Assembly (NCBI RefSeq): GCF_947626835.1
Contig: NZ_CANQTS010000003.1
Location: forward strand, 62,001-126,000
Reading direction: 5' to 3'
DNA length: 64,000 nucleotides
From: an uncultured Acinetobacter sp.
Lineage (GTDB): Bacteria; Pseudomonadota; Gammaproteobacteria; Pseudomonadales; Moraxellaceae
Part shown: in pieces, positions 46,445 through 57,461 of the stretch
How the letters are laid out: each line of letters starts with the position of its first letter
Position numbering within the stretch: the first letter of the stretch is position 1
Notes under the pieces: model-generated
Databases searched by the model: none
Told to the model about the DNA's origin: nothing
Seen by the model: only the letters and a program-made list of their open reading frames with translations
Translations under genes and position numbers: made by a program

Positions 46445-46768
46445 ATGGTTGAAACAATTACAATTTTTGTCCTTGCCATTTTTGTTGGCTACTACGTGGT
46501 TTGGGGGGTGACCCCAGCATTACATACGCCTCTTATGGCGGTCACCAATGCTTTATCTTCGATCATTATTGTAGGTGCCATGATTCAAACCGTTGGCATG
46601 CCTGTATTGGGGCTTGAGGGCAATCTTGATTTTCAAAGTATTAATATCGTCAGCGTATTGGGTGCAATGGCGGTGTTCTTAGCCAGTATTAATATTTTTG
46701 GTGGCTTTGCGGTCACGGCACGTATGCTGGACATGTTTAAACCAAAACAAAAAAACAAAGAGGGTTGA
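46445..46768 (+). CDS. pntAB: NAD(P) transhydrogenase subunit alpha part 2
   Basis: [25 protein letters not shown]. Confidence 0.93.
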   Translation: MVETITIFVLAIFVGYYVVWGVTPALHTPLMAVTNALSSIIIVGAMIQTVGMPVLGLEGNLDFQSINIVSVLGAMAVFLASINIFGGFAVTARMLDMFKPKQKNKEG

Positions 46769-46771
46769 AAC

Positions 46772-48214
46772 ATGGAATTTATTCGAGCCTATGCAGATTG
46801 GTTCTACCTGATTGGGGCAGTTTTATTTATTTTAACCTTACGTGGTTTATCTGGGCCAAAAACTGCCATTGTGGGCAACCGCTACGGCATGATCGCCATG
46901 GCAATTGCAGTATTGACCACATTCTTTGTGGCACAAGGCCCTGTGGTGTGGATGATTATTGCTGCAATGATTGCAGGAGCTGTGGTGGGGATTGCACGAG
47001 CGCGCACTGTGCCCATGACCCAAATGCCCGAAACAGTCGCTTTAATGCACTCCTTAGTAGGTCTAGCGGCGGTGTTAATTGCGGTAGCAGCGATTATTCA
47101 TAACAATAGCTTACAAGTCATTGGTGCAGAGCGCCTCGCTGCGCAAGGCCTGAACTTTCATGCCATGAGTAAAGTGCATTTATTTGAATTGTTTGTGGGC
47201 TGTTTTGTTGGTGCAATTACTTTTACTGCATCTGTGTTTGCTTATGGTAAATTGGCTGCTAAAAAATGGGCAAAAACCATTTCAGGTGCATGGGTTAAAC
47301 CTGTGCAGGCTTTAATTTTTATTGCCATGCTGATATGTGGATTTACTTTCTTTAGCACAGGCAGTATGTCTGCATTTTGGGCCATGACAGGATTGGCTCT
47401 TGTTTTTGGTTGGGTTTGGATTGCACCTGTAGGTGGTGGTGATATGCCGGTAGTGGTCTCTTTACTTAACTCATTTTCAGGATGGGCAGCAGCAGGTATT
47501 GGCTTTACTTTAGAAAACAATATGTTAATTGTGGCAGGTTCATTGGTGGGTTCATCAGGCGCCATTTTGTCTTACATTATGTGTAAAGCCATGAATCGTT
47601 CAATCATCAATGTGTTGTTTGGTGGTGCAATGGGCGCTGTAGCAGCACCTACAGCAGTAGGTTCGCAAGTGCAGCGTAACTATCGTTCAGGTTCTGCCGA
47701 TGATGCTGGATTCTTAATGTCCAATGCCGACAGTGTGGTGATTGTGCCGGGGTATGGTATGGCACAAGGCCGTGCGCAAAATGCCGTCAAAGAATTGGCC
47801 AATTTACTCAAAGAACAAGGTGTGACGGTACGTTTTGCGATTCATCCTGTTGCAGGACGTATGCCAGGGCATATGAACGTCTTGTTGGCTGAAGCCGATG
47901 TACCTTATGATGATATTTTGGAAATGGATGAAATTAACGCTGACTTTCCTGCCACAGATGTGGTATTGGTGATTGGCGCCAATGATGTGGTCAACCCTGC
48001 TGCAAAAGATGACCCAAGCTCACCGATTTATGGCATGCCAATTTTAGAAGCACATAAAGCACGTACCATTATGGTCATTAAACGCTCTATGGCAACCGGC
48101 TATGCAGGTCTAGATAACGACTTATTTTACAACGACAAAACCATGATGATTTTTGGGGATGCCAAAAAAGTCGTGGAAGAGATGACCAAAGCGATTAATG
48201 GTACAGGTCACTAA
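46772..48214 (+). CDS. pntB: NAD(P) transhydrogenase subunit beta
   Basis: VIVPGYGMAQGRAQNAVKELANLLKEQGVTVRFAIHPVAGRMPGHMNVLLAEADVPYD. Confidence 0.96.
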   Translation: MEFIRAYADWFYLIGAVLFILTLRGLSGPKTAIVGNRYGMIAMAIAVLTTFFVAQGPVVWMIIAAMIAGAVVGIARARTVPMTQMPETVALMHSLVGLAAVLIAVAAIIHNNSLQVIGAERLAAQGLNFHAMSKVHLFELFVGCFVGAITFTASVFAYGKLAAKKWAKTISGAWVKPVQALIFIAMLICGFTFFSTGSMSAFWAMTGLALVFGWVWIAPVGGGDMPVVVSLLNSFSGWAAAGIGFTLENNMLIVAGSLVGSSGAILSYIMCKAMNRSIINVLFGGAMGAVAAPTAVGSQVQRNYRSGSADDAGFLMSNADSVVIVPGYGMAQGRAQNAVKELANLLKEQGVTVRFAIHPVAGRMPGHMNVLLAEADVPYDDILEMDEINADFPATDVVLVIGANDVVNPAAKDDPSSPIYGMPILEAHKARTIMVIKRSMATGYAGLDNDLFYNDKTMMIFGDAKKVVEEMTKAINGTGH

Positions 48215-48230
48215 ATCACGGTTATAAAAA

Positions 48231-48255
48231 AACCGCTGTAAGCAGCGGTTTTTTT
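48231..48255 (+). terminator. intrinsic terminator after pntB
   Basis: AACCGCTG TAAG CAGCGGTT TTTTT. Confidence 0.8.
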
Positions 48256-48295
48256 AAATAAAACAGCAACTACAAGAATCGCTGTTTTAAATGGC

Positions 48296-48739
48296 TTATG
48301 CCACAGTTTCTGACGGTGCTTCTGGCTGTGCACGCCATAAACTTTCAAGATCATAAAATTTACGTGCTGTAGGAAGCATCGCGTGCACCACTACAAAACC
48401 TAAATCAATCAAGATCCATTCAGCATCTTGTTCGCCTTCAATACCAATTGGGCGAAAGCCTGCTTTACGTGCTTCTTCAGCCACGTTATGCGCAAGCGCT
48501 TTTAAATGACGGGTTGATGTGCCGCTAGCAATGACAATAGCATCTGCAACGTTACTGATCGTGCTGACATCTAATGTCACGATATCTTTAGCTTTTACAT
48601 CTTCTAAAGCTTCGCGTACCACATTTAAGCATGCTTGTACGTCTTTAGTTTGAGAATTCATTGCGAGATCGTGAGAATTAGAAGCGCTGGGCGATGGTTC
48701 TAAATTCATAAAGGTTAATATTTCCAGACAATAACTCAC
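48296..48739 (-). CDS. rsfS: ribosome silencing factor RsfS
   Basis: ALEDVKAKDIVTLDVSTISNVADAIVIASGTSTRHLKALA...EWILIDLGFVVVHAML. Confidence 0.93.
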   Translation of the reverse strand: MSYCLEILTFMNLEPSPSASNSHDLAMNSQTKDVQACLNVVREALEDVKAKDIVTLDVSTISNVADAIVIASGTSTRHLKALAHNVAEEARKAGFRPIGIEGEQDAEWILIDLGFVVVHAMLPTARKFYDLESLWRAQPEAPSETVA

Positions 48740-48794
48740 CTTCTAATATAGCGAATTTAGCGCCAAATTTCAAACCGAAGCCCGATAAACTGCA

Positions 48795-49577
48795 CTATGC
48801 CTGTGGAAAAAATGCCGATTTCCATGCCAATGAGCCATTAGAGTCAGGCGTGGGACGATATTCAGCAGCCACGTAGCCTGTATAAAGGCTTGATTTTAAA
48901 TAATCGAAAATTGCAGCATAGTCAATTTCTCCGGTATTGGGCTGATGTCGACCCGGACAGTCGGCAAATTGAATATGTCCAATCGCATCTATGTTTTCTT
49001 TTAAAGCCTGCAAGACATCTTCGCCCATCATGGCCATGTGGTAGCAGTCATATTGCATTTTTAAAGCAGGGTGCTGTACGGCTTCTAGCATTTCTTGTGC
49101 TTGCGCGATATTTTGCAGCAAAAAACGTGGCATGTCGGTGCCATTAATCATCTCAAATACAGGTTGAATGCCTGCATCGCTTAAAAGCTGTGTTGCAATT
49201 TTAAGATTACTTGCTAATGTACGTAAGCAATGTAGTAAGTCAGCATCCAATGGTTGTTTACCAGCTAAAATATTTACACTCGGTACATCAAGGGCGCGTG
49301 CATAGTCAATGGCTTGTGTGACAGCATCACGAAACGCAATTTCACGTCCTGGTACACCGGCTAAGCCATCACCGCCTTGCATTAAATCACCGGCAGGTAC
49401 GTTAATCAGGCACAGGCTTAACTGGTGCGCTGTCAGTTGTGCTTGAATTTGAGCAATACTGAGTTCATACGGAAATTGAATTTCAACATGATCAAAGCCG
49501 TGTTGACGTGCTAAGGCAAAGCGCTCAATTAAAGGCACTTCGGTAAAAATCATCGAAAGATTAACGGCCAATTTCAT
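48795..49577 (-). CDS. hyi: hydroxypyruvate isomerase-like TIM barrel protein
   Basis: LSMIFTEVPLIERFALARQHGFDHVEIQFPYE...IGHIQFADCPGRHQPNTGEIDY. Confidence 0.82.
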   Translation of the reverse strand: MKLAVNLSMIFTEVPLIERFALARQHGFDHVEIQFPYELSIAQIQAQLTAHQLSLCLINVPAGDLMQGGDGLAGVPGREIAFRDAVTQAIDYARALDVPSVNILAGKQPLDADLLHCLRTLASNLKIATQLLSDAGIQPVFEMINGTDMPRFLLQNIAQAQEMLEAVQHPALKMQYDCYHMAMMGEDVLQALKENIDAIGHIQFADCPGRHQPNTGEIDYAAIFDYLKSSLYTGYVAAEYRPTPDSNGSLAWKSAFFPQA

Positions 49578-50453
49578 TTAGTTAACCTCAGTTTTTTGTA
49601 CAGCATGAATCACCGTGGCTAAGTCCGCTTGGCTATAGCCTTGATGTTGATGCTGCTGTAATTGATCGAGGGCTTGGCTGGCCACAGGAATGGCTAAACC
49701 TAAATTGGCAGCTAAACTCATGGCGTTGTTTAAATCTTTAGCTAAAGTTTGTACTTTCCATTGCACCGGCTCAAAAACCTCACTTGCCATTCGTGGGGCT
49801 AAGATTTGAAAAGGTTTCGAGTCAGCAAAACCGCCAGCAAGTGCTGGAGCAAGTAATTGAGCATCTACGCCTGCATGTGCAGCCAAGGCAACCGCTTCTG
49901 CAATTAAAGTGCTATTGGCAGCCACAATCAGTTGGTTACAAATTTTGGTGGCTTGACCGGTACCACTGTCGCCCATACGCGTCACCCGTTGTGCTAAAGG
50001 TGCATAAACTGGTGCTAATTGCTTAATGGTTGTAGCATCACCACCAGCAAAAATAACCAACGTACCTTGTTCAGCACCTGCTGTACCGCCTGACACAGGG
50101 GAGTCAATCCAAGTCACGCCTTTATTTTGTGCTGCTTGATGTAGTTTTTGCGTTGCAGCGACTGAAAGACTGGAAAAATCAACAATGATTTGCCCGCTTT
50201 GCAAATAAGGCTCGATCTGGGCAAAAACCTGCTGTGCAGCAACGTCATCTGCTAGGCAAAGCATCAATACTTGATACTGAGGCAGTTGTTCAAGTACTAA
50301 AGCTTGAGCGCCGTGTGCAATTAAAGGCTCACAAGCACTGGCTGTACGATTCCAAACTGCAACTTCAAAATTGGCATCCAGTAGGCGTATGCTCATACGG
50401 CTACCCATGAGTCCCATACCTAAAAAAGCGATCTTGGCTTGATCTAATTGCAT
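49578..50453 (-). CDS. NAD(P)-dependent oxidoreductase, 2-hydroxy-3-oxopropionate reductase-like
   Basis: IAFLGMGLMGSRMSIRLLDANFEVAVWNRT...DSPVSGGTAGAEQGTLVIFAGGD. Confidence 0.88.
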   Translation of the reverse strand: MQLDQAKIAFLGMGLMGSRMSIRLLDANFEVAVWNRTASACEPLIAHGAQALVLEQLPQYQVLMLCLADDVAAQQVFAQIEPYLQSGQIIVDFSSLSVAATQKLHQAAQNKGVTWIDSPVSGGTAGAEQGTLVIFAGGDATTIKQLAPVYAPLAQRVTRMGDSGTGQATKICNQLIVAANSTLIAEAVALAAHAGVDAQLLAPALAGGFADSKPFQILAPRMASEVFEPVQWKVQTLAKDLNNAMSLAANLGLAIPVASQALDQLQQHQHQGYSQADLATVIHAVQKTEVN

Positions 50454-50461
50454 CGTTCCCT

Positions 50462-51250
50462 CTATTTATATTGTCGTGGTAAAAATTCAGTCTGTGGTTG
50501 TTTATCTTTTTGACGGGCAAGGCGACTATTTTTGCCCAACAACAATTTAAGTTGCCATATTTTTTCTAAACGTAAAGCTTTATATGGTTGATGCTGCATG
50601 GCATCAAGCACTTGTTTTGCTGCATAGAGTGCATCGGGTGAACGCTCAATCAACTCATTTGCCAGTTGTTGAGCCGATCTAAGCGGATCATCAGACAGAT
50701 GCGTAACCAAGCCAATCTGTTTGGCATATTGGGCGTCAAAAATACGCGCGCTTAAGGTCAGCTCTTTGGCAATATCCAGTGGCATTAAGCCAGCAAGTGA
50801 ACGGCTAAGCCCCATATCAGGCACTAAGCCCCAGCGACTTTCCATAATTGACATTTGGGTATCAGGATGTGCAATGCGAATATCGGCTGCCAAGGCCAAT
50901 TGCATCCCCGCGCCAAAACAATAACCTTCAACTGCAGCAATCACTGGTACCGGTAATTGTTGCCACATCAAGCAGGCTTTTTGAAACAGACTTTGCCCCG
51001 GTTTTATTAACTGCCATGCTGCAAACAGGCGATGTTTAGGATGATTTAAGTCTTTTAAATCAATGCCTGCACTAAATACATGTGCTTCACCGGTTAAAAT
51101 GATTGCGCGCACTTGTCTATTATTTTTGAGTTTTTCTGCGCTATGCACTAAGTCTTTAAGCATACTAAAACTCATGGCATTACGTTTATCGGGGCGATTT
51201 AAACGTACAATCGCAATGCCATTTTGATATTCAATTTGAATGTCTGCCAT
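50462..51250 (-). CDS. crotonase/enoyl-CoA hydratase family protein
   Basis: VRLNRPDKRNAMSFSML...AVEGYCFGAGMQLALAADIRIAHPDTQMSIMESRWGLVPDMGLS. Confidence 0.9.
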   Translation of the reverse strand: MADIQIEYQNGIAIVRLNRPDKRNAMSFSMLKDLVHSAEKLKNNRQVRAIILTGEAHVFSAGIDLKDLNHPKHRLFAAWQLIKPGQSLFQKACLMWQQLPVPVIAAVEGYCFGAGMQLALAADIRIAHPDTQMSIMESRWGLVPDMGLSRSLAGLMPLDIAKELTLSARIFDAQYAKQIGLVTHLSDDPLRSAQQLANELIERSPDALYAAKQVLDAMQHQPYKALRLEKIWQLKLLLGKNSRLARQKDKQPQTEFLPRQYK

Positions 51251-51303
51251 ATTGTTCTCTTATTGTTAGATTTTGCTTGAGCATAGCATGTTGTGGGCAT
51301 AGA

Positions 51304-54114
51304 TCACTCAAGTGCGGCTTGATTTAACATTTGCTGTGCGGCATGCCGTACATCTTCAATCGCGGCTTTTAATGCCTCAAAATGTACTAAAGCATCATCA
51401 ATAAAGGCTTGATCCGCAATTCTTTGTTCTTTGCGTAAAATCGAAACAAATTGCTCAAAATCACCACTGACCTGTTGCAAGGTCGGCGTACCCACATAAC
51501 GGGTGGCGCCATATAAACGATGTAGCACATGTTCAAGTTGAGGAAAGTCTTCTACTTCAATCAACTCTTGCATTTCGTTTAAGTCTTTATCAAAACTCTC
51601 CAACAACATTTTAAGCAAATCTAACGCTAAATCGGGCTTATTGGCCGCCAATTGCAGACTTTGTTGCCAATTTAAAATCTGAGGGTCAAGACTGCCCAAA
51701 GGCTTATTCTCGATTTTAAGCTGATTATGCTCAAAACTTTGTTTGGTCCATTGGGTTAAAATTTGAATAATTTGCTCAATTTGAATCGGCTTGGTCACAT
51801 AATCATCCATACCGCCTTGTAATAAGCGTTGTTTTTCATCGGCTAACGCATGTGCGGTCAGTGCCACAACAGGTAAGCGTTGTGCATGATCAAACGTGGA
51901 TTCAAGCGAACGAATAGCACGTGTGGTATCTAAACCTGACATCACCGGCATTTGAATATCCATAAACACCAAATCAAAACGTGGCTGACCTTGTTGCATT
52001 TGTTGCTCTAAAATACTTAACGCTTCTTGCCCACTTAAGGCGCGGGTCATTTTGACATTCAGCTCAGCCAATAAGGCTTCTAACACAATTAAATTAGGTA
52101 AATGATCATCTACAGCTAAGACATGCAGACCTTGACCGTTAAATTGCTCAAATTCTTCTACCACCACAGGCTCTTGTTGGCTGAGTAAAGCGATTAAGGC
52201 ACTACGACTTAAAGGTTGATACAAAGCACGGGCTTGATAGTCACTCAACACATTCGGTTCAAGCTGCATTTGATAGCCATACACCGCTAAATTGCCACGA
52301 TAACGATGACGAATTTCACGCAATAAAGCGGCACTGTCACCACTATGGTCAACAATCAGCCATGTGTTTTCATTGGCATCTAAATGATTTAAGTCGCTAA
52401 ACAGCTCCAAAATTGAGCTAGATTCACGGTGCTGTACATGATAGTTTTCTAAATAATGACGCAGCACATTGGCAGTGGCAGGGTGCGATAAATACGACAG
52501 CACTTGAATCTGGCTAAAGTCTGGATGCGGCGTGTAATCTTCCTCATTGACGCTAAACATGGCCGTAAACCAAAAGGTTGAGCCTTTTTCTGTTGGTGCG
52601 CGTTCTTGGTTATCTTCAAAGCCAATATGACCTTGCATTAAATGCACCAATTGTTTGGAAATAGCCAAGCCTAAACCGGTACCACCAAATTGACGCGTGA
52701 CCGATGCATCACCTTGTGAGAACGATTCAAACAGCTTTTTACGGTCTGTACCACTTAAGCCAATACCGCTGTCTTGGACGCTAAAATGTAATAAACATTG
52801 ACCAATGTCGTCATCTTCCATGCGCACACGCACAATAATTTCACCATCAGGGGTGAATTTAATCGCATTAGAAATCAGATTGGTTAAAATCTGTTTAAAG
52901 CGTAGCGCATCGCCAATCACATGCTGTGGAATATTGTCGGCATAATAAAAGGCCATCGCAATTTGCTTTTGCGCTGCAAGTGGCGATAGCATATCCATCA
53001 CATCAAAAATGGCTTCTTCTAAATCAAAAGGCGCGGTTTCTAGCTCAAGTTTGCCGGCATCAATTTTAGAAAAATCTAATACATCGTTAATTAACGCCAA
53101 TAAATGCGCGGATGATTTACGAATGGTTTGTAAATATAAATTTTGCTCAGTGGATAAATTACCTTGGCGCAGCAACAGGTGAATAAAGCCATCAATGCTG
53201 TTTAAGGGCGTGCGTAACTCATGGCTAATGTTGGCTAAAAACACCGACTTAGATTGGTTGGCTTGAATGGCCTGATCGCGTGCTTGACGGTAGGTAATGT
53301 TTTGCACTTCTAAAGTATCTAAAGTACGGCGTAAATCGTCTTCGGTTTGTTCGGTATGTTCTTTAAGTTCTAAAAAGCTATAATGTAAGCGTTTGACCAC
53401 ATTGGCAATATCACGTTGTAACAGGCGTAATTCACCGGTGCTATTAATCACCATATGCTGATCTAAGGTGTCGGCATTAAGGCGCTGCAACTGCATACGA
53501 ATTTCGTACATCGGTGCAATCCAACGCCGTGAATAAAAGTTTAAACACAGCAATAAGAGTAATAAAGTTAGTAAGCCTGTGGCCACTAAAACAATCAGTA
53601 CCCGATAGCGCGCAATTTGTAAGGGTTGGTTGTCCAATTCAACCATCAGCCATGCGGTTTTATTAGGAGATTGATGAATCGCCATGCCATAAATATGACT
53701 ATTTTGATGTTCAATCGGCCCTAAAAAGCTGGTATTGGGGCTAGGTTTTGGCCACGGCGCTTGGGCTTGATCACCCAAACTTAACCGATTGACACCTTTA
53801 TCATCAAGAATTGCAGTCCGAATTACATGCTTATTGTTCATCATGGTTTGCATAAAGGTGCGACCATGATCGTAATGCAAAGGATAATAATTGAGTAGGG
53901 TGATGGCTTGTTCGGCTTGAGTTTGAAAACGCGTTAAAATAGCAATCGCCATTTGCCGTTGCTGCGCTTTGGCGGCATCTGAGGTTTCAGTTAAAACTAA
54001 AGCTGCACCCACACAGGCCAAGACCATAATCGGCACAAAAATCAAGGCAATCAGTTGCCCATAAGCGTGATTTAAGTGTAAGCGCTTAAATAATTTTTTA
54101 TTGATATTGGACAT
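51304..54114 (-). CDS. hybrid sensor histidine kinase/response regulator, GacS/BarA type
   Basis: LANISHELRTPLNSIDGFIHLLLRQ...GTGLGLAISKQLV...LDLVFMDIQMPVMSG (REC) and C-terminal HPt. Confidence 0.88.
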   Translation of the reverse strand: MSNINKKLFKRLHLNHAYGQLIALIFVPIMVLACVGAALVLTETSDAAKAQQRQMAIAILTRFQTQAEQAITLLNYYPLHYDHGRTFMQTMMNNKHVIRTAILDDKGVNRLSLGDQAQAPWPKPSPNTSFLGPIEHQNSHIYGMAIHQSPNKTAWLMVELDNQPLQIARYRVLIVLVATGLLTLLLLLLCLNFYSRRWIAPMYEIRMQLQRLNADTLDQHMVINSTGELRLLQRDIANVVKRLHYSFLELKEHTEQTEDDLRRTLDTLEVQNITYRQARDQAIQANQSKSVFLANISHELRTPLNSIDGFIHLLLRQGNLSTEQNLYLQTIRKSSAHLLALINDVLDFSKIDAGKLELETAPFDLEEAIFDVMDMLSPLAAQKQIAMAFYYADNIPQHVIGDALRFKQILTNLISNAIKFTPDGEIIVRVRMEDDDIGQCLLHFSVQDSGIGLSGTDRKKLFESFSQGDASVTRQFGGTGLGLAISKQLVHLMQGHIGFEDNQERAPTEKGSTFWFTAMFSVNEEDYTPHPDFSQIQVLSYLSHPATANVLRHYLENYHVQHRESSSILELFSDLNHLDANENTWLIVDHSGDSAALLREIRHRYRGNLAVYGYQMQLEPNVLSDYQARALYQPLSRSALIALLSQQEPVVVEEFEQFNGQGLHVLAVDDHLPNLIVLEALLAELNVKMTRALSGQEALSILEQQMQQGQPRFDLVFMDIQMPVMSGLDTTRAIRSLESTFDHAQRLPVVALTAHALADEKQRLLQGGMDDYVTKPIQIEQIIQILTQWTKQSFEHNQLKIENKPLGSLDPQILNWQQSLQLAANKPDLALDLLKMLLESFDKDLNEMQELIEVEDFPQLEHVLHRLYGATRYVGTPTLQQVSGDFEQFVSILRKEQRIADQAFIDDALVHFEALKAAIEDVRHAAQQMLNQAALE

Positions 54115-54265
54115 AATCAGTCAGGCAGCTTTTGTTTGGGCAAGAGTTTAACATGCTTTTTTCCTGTGATGCGCCTTTACATACCGATAAGAAAAAGCCT
54201 GTTAAATGGGTGCAGAATCAAGCATTTTTTCATACAATAGCCGCACCTCGATACAGGTACGGACC

Positions 54266-55180
54266 ATGCGTAACACAACCCCTGATTTTCAAGCAGACGA
54301 ATTTTTACTGGATCACTATGTAGGTAACACACCACTGGTGCGTTTACAGCGTCTGGCAAATCATACTCAAGCAACAGTATTGGCGAAATTAGAAGGCAAT
54401 AATCCTGCCGGTTCAGTCAAAGATCGTCCTGCTTATAATATGATTATGCAAGCCGAAAAGCGTGGTCAGATTCAGCCGGGTGATACGTTAATTGAAGCGA
54501 CCAGCGGAAATACAGGCATTGCTTTAGCGATGGTCGCAGCCATGCGCGGCTACCACATGAAACTGATTATGCCGGCCAATTCCAGCCAAGAGCGTAAAGA
54601 TGCTATGGCAGCGTATGGGGCTGAGTTAATTGAAGCCAATAACATGGAAGAAGCACGTGATTTAGCACTCAAAATGCAAGCCGATGGCGTAGGTTTAGTG
54701 CTGAATCAATTTGGTAATCCCGACAATGTTGAGGCACATTACTTGACCACAGGTCCTGAAATTTGGCGTCAAACAGGGGGCAAAATCACCCATTTTGTCA
54801 GTTCTATGGGTACCACAGGCACCATCATGGGCATTTCTAAATATTTAAAAGAACAAAATCCAGACATTCAAATTGTAGGCTTACAACCGGCCGAAGGCTC
54901 CAATATTCCCGGTATTCGTCGTTGGCCAACAGAATATCTACCGACGATTTTTGATGCCTCACGCGTGGATCAGATTATGGATATTCCGCAAATTGAAGCG
55001 GAAAAAACTGCACGTCAATTGGCACGTCGTGAAGGGATTAGCGCAGGTGTATCATCGGGTGGTGCAGTATGGGCTGCGGTAAAAATTGCTGAACAACAGC
55101 CAGATGCTGTTATTGTATGTATTGTATGCGACCGTGGCGATCGTTATTTATCGACAGGTTTGTTCTCAGTTCAAGACTAA
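54266..55180 (+). CDS. cysM: cysteine synthase B
   Basis: VGNTPLVRLQRL...KLEGNNPAGSVKDRPAYNMI...EATSGNTGIALAMVAAMRGY. Confidence 0.92.
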   Translation: MRNTTPDFQADEFLLDHYVGNTPLVRLQRLANHTQATVLAKLEGNNPAGSVKDRPAYNMIMQAEKRGQIQPGDTLIEATSGNTGIALAMVAAMRGYHMKLIMPANSSQERKDAMAAYGAELIEANNMEEARDLALKMQADGVGLVLNQFGNPDNVEAHYLTTGPEIWRQTGGKITHFVSSMGTTGTIMGISKYLKEQNPDIQIVGLQPAEGSNIPGIRRWPTEYLPTIFDASRVDQIMDIPQIEAEKTARQLARREGISAGVSSGGAVWAAVKIAEQQPDAVIVCIVCDRGDRYLSTGLFSVQD

Positions 55181-55202
55181 GCAATCAAAAAAGGGTCATT
55201 GT

Positions 55203-56024
55203 ATGCGTTTACCGGTATTAGTTTTTGATATTGAAACCTTAACCGACAAAAAATCAGGTGCGCATTTATATGACCTTGATTTGCCAGCAGATGATTTAGA
55301 TGCCGCTTTGGCAAAACTACGCCGCCAAGAGGCAGGTACTGATTTTCAGCGTTTGCCTTTACATGAAATTGTGTGTATTTCTGGGCTGTGGATTAATGAA
55401 CAAGAACAGATCAAACTGTTTTCATTTAGCCAAGAGCACTATAGCGAATATGAAATTTTAGAAAAGTTTTTGTCAATCTTTGATAAGCGTTATCCAACTT
55501 TAGTCAGTTGGAATGGTTCACAATTTGATTTGCCGGTAATTTTATATCGTGCCATGTATCATGGTTTATCTGCGCCAAGTTTGTTTGATCAAGGCGAAAT
55601 TGATAACCAAAAGCGCTATAATAACTATCAAAACCGTTATCATCAGCGTCATGTTGATTTAATGGACGTGATGGCCATGTTTAATGGTCGTAATTTCCAA
55701 AAGCTCGATGATATTGCCCATTTACTTGGTTTTCCGGGTAAACGTGGCTTGGCAGGTTATCATGTACCCAAGTACGTGGCCGATGCAAACTGGCAAGCAC
55801 TGACCAGCTATTGTGAGGGTGATGTGCTTAATACATGGTTGGTATTTTTGCGTTGGGCATTACTCAAAGGTTTAATCAGCAAAGACATCCATCACATGTG
55901 GATTCAACGCAGCATTGACTATTTACATACGCAACCGCAACAGAGCGAGTTTTTGCAGCTCTGGCGCAACAATTCGCAACACACCGCATTTACTGCATTA
56001 GATTTCTCCCCAGATAAAAATTAG
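55203..56024 (+). CDS. predicted 3'-5' exonuclease (PolB-like)
   Basis: VLVFDIETLTDKK...LVSWNGSQFDLPVILYRAM...YCEGDVLNTWLVFLRW DEDD motifs; ATG at 55203. Confidence 0.88.
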   Translation: MRLPVLVFDIETLTDKKSGAHLYDLDLPADDLDAALAKLRRQEAGTDFQRLPLHEIVCISGLWINEQEQIKLFSFSQEHYSEYEILEKFLSIFDKRYPTLVSWNGSQFDLPVILYRAMYHGLSAPSLFDQGEIDNQKRYNNYQNRYHQRHVDLMDVMAMFNGRNFQKLDDIAHLLGFPGKRGLAGYHVPKYVADANWQALTSYCEGDVLNTWLVFLRWALLKGLISKDIHHMWIQRSIDYLHTQPQQSEFLQLWRNNSQHTAFTALDFSPDKN

Positions 56025-56030
56025 GTATCC

Positions 56031-57416
56031 ATGAAACACAGAGCTAAACCTCGTCCTACGGCCCAACCCAAGTACATTTTTCAGGTTGAATCGCTATCAC
56101 ATGAAGGACGAGGGATAGCGCATTATGGCAGCCATCCGGAGCATCCAAGTGATAAGCACGGTAAAAAAGTCTTTATTGAAGGGGCTTTACCGGGCGAAAC
56201 TGTGCTTGCCAAAATCACCAATGTGGTGAAACGCTTAGAAGAAGCCGATTGCCTTGAAGTGCTGAGTGAGCCGTCTGATCTACGTGTGCAACCGCCGTGT
56301 GTGCATATTGAGCATTGTGGCGGTTGTAATATGCAGCATATTGCCAAAGATGAACAAATTCGTCTAAAACAGCAAGTATTACAATCTCATTTGACCCATT
56401 TTGCCGGTTTAAGCCCAGAAAAATGGTTAGAGCCTATGCGATCAGCGCGTGAAGATTACCGTCGTAAAGCACGTATTGGTGTGCGCTATATTGCCAGTCA
56501 AGATAAGTTGGTAGTGGGCTTTCGTGAAAAGCAAAGCAACAAACTCACCTCGATTGATCGTTGTTTAATTTTAGATGAGCAGTTTGGTTCACTGACGCGT
56601 TTAAAACAATTGCTGCAAGGGCTAGAGGGCAAAGCCCACATCGGTCATTTAGAATTGGCCATGGGGGACCAAGAAATTGCCTTGGTGTTACGTCATTTAC
56701 AGCCTTTAAGCGAGCAGGATGTCAACCAATTGCGCGAATTTGCGTTACATAAAGGTTGGCAGTTGTATTTGGCCGGTGACGACAAAAACTTAGTGCGTAT
56801 TGATCAAGCCAATGCTGCTTCACGCCTACATTACAGTTTGCCTGAGTTTGCATTGCGTTTTGCTTTTCATCCACATGACTTTACTCAAGTTAACTCAACG
56901 GTAAATCCTAAAATGGTACAGTTGGCATGCCAATTGCTAGACTTGCAGCCCGGTGAACGTGTTTTAGATCTATTTTGTGGTTTAGGTAACTTCTCCTTGC
57001 CATTGGCACGTTGTGTGGGTGAAGATGGGCAAGTGATTGGGGTGGAAGGTAGCGATGAGATGGTGAAGCGTGGCACAGAAAATGCCAAACTCAACCAAAT
57101 CAAACAGGTGCAATTTTATTCACAAGATTTAACACAAGATTTTTCGCACCAAGCTTGGGCAAAACAAGGCTTTGATGCATTATTAATTGACCCACCACGT
57201 AGCGGTGCAGAACAGGTCATGCAGTATGTGCCCAAATTTGGTGCAAAACGTTTGGTTTATGTGTCATGTAATCCGGCCACTTTGGCGCGTGATGCCAAAA
57301 TCTTGGCAGAACATGGCTATGACTTAATCCAAGCGGGTGTCATGGATATGTTTACCCATACCGGACATGTTGAATCGATTGCTTTATTTAAAAAACACGA
57401 AATAGACGACTTATAA
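56031..57416 (+). CDS. rlmD: 23S rRNA (uracil(1939)-C(5))-methyltransferase
   Basis: [67 protein letters not shown]. Confidence 0.94.
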   Translation: MKHRAKPRPTAQPKYIFQVESLSHEGRGIAHYGSHPEHPSDKHGKKVFIEGALPGETVLAKITNVVKRLEEADCLEVLSEPSDLRVQPPCVHIEHCGGCNMQHIAKDEQIRLKQQVLQSHLTHFAGLSPEKWLEPMRSAREDYRRKARIGVRYIASQDKLVVGFREKQSNKLTSIDRCLILDEQFGSLTRLKQLLQGLEGKAHIGHLELAMGDQEIALVLRHLQPLSEQDVNQLREFALHKGWQLYLAGDDKNLVRIDQANAASRLHYSLPEFALRFAFHPHDFTQVNSTVNPKMVQLACQLLDLQPGERVLDLFCGLGNFSLPLARCVGEDGQVIGVEGSDEMVKRGTENAKLNQIKQVQFYSQDLTQDFSHQAWAKQGFDALLIDPPRSGAEQVMQYVPKFGAKRLVYVSCNPATLARDAKILAEHGYDLIQAGVMDMFTHTGHVESIALFKKHEIDDL

Positions 57417-57461
57417 ATTTATAATATATGATGCAGCTTAGAAGAGAAGTAGGAGACGGCT

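Noticed and set aside
46765-47103. 112-aa ORF inside pntB
   Set aside because: Alternative frame of an unambiguous pntB; Cys/His-rich composition is a shadow of the real coding frame
54132-54374. Short ORFs between gacS-like gene and cysM
   Set aside because: Overlap the cysM promoter/5' region on both strands with no coding signal
55086-55202. N-terminal extension of the exonuclease ORF overlapping cysM
   Set aside because: Conserved start MRLPVLVFDIETLTD at 55203 fits the family; the upstream part is an out-of-frame reading of the cysM 3' end
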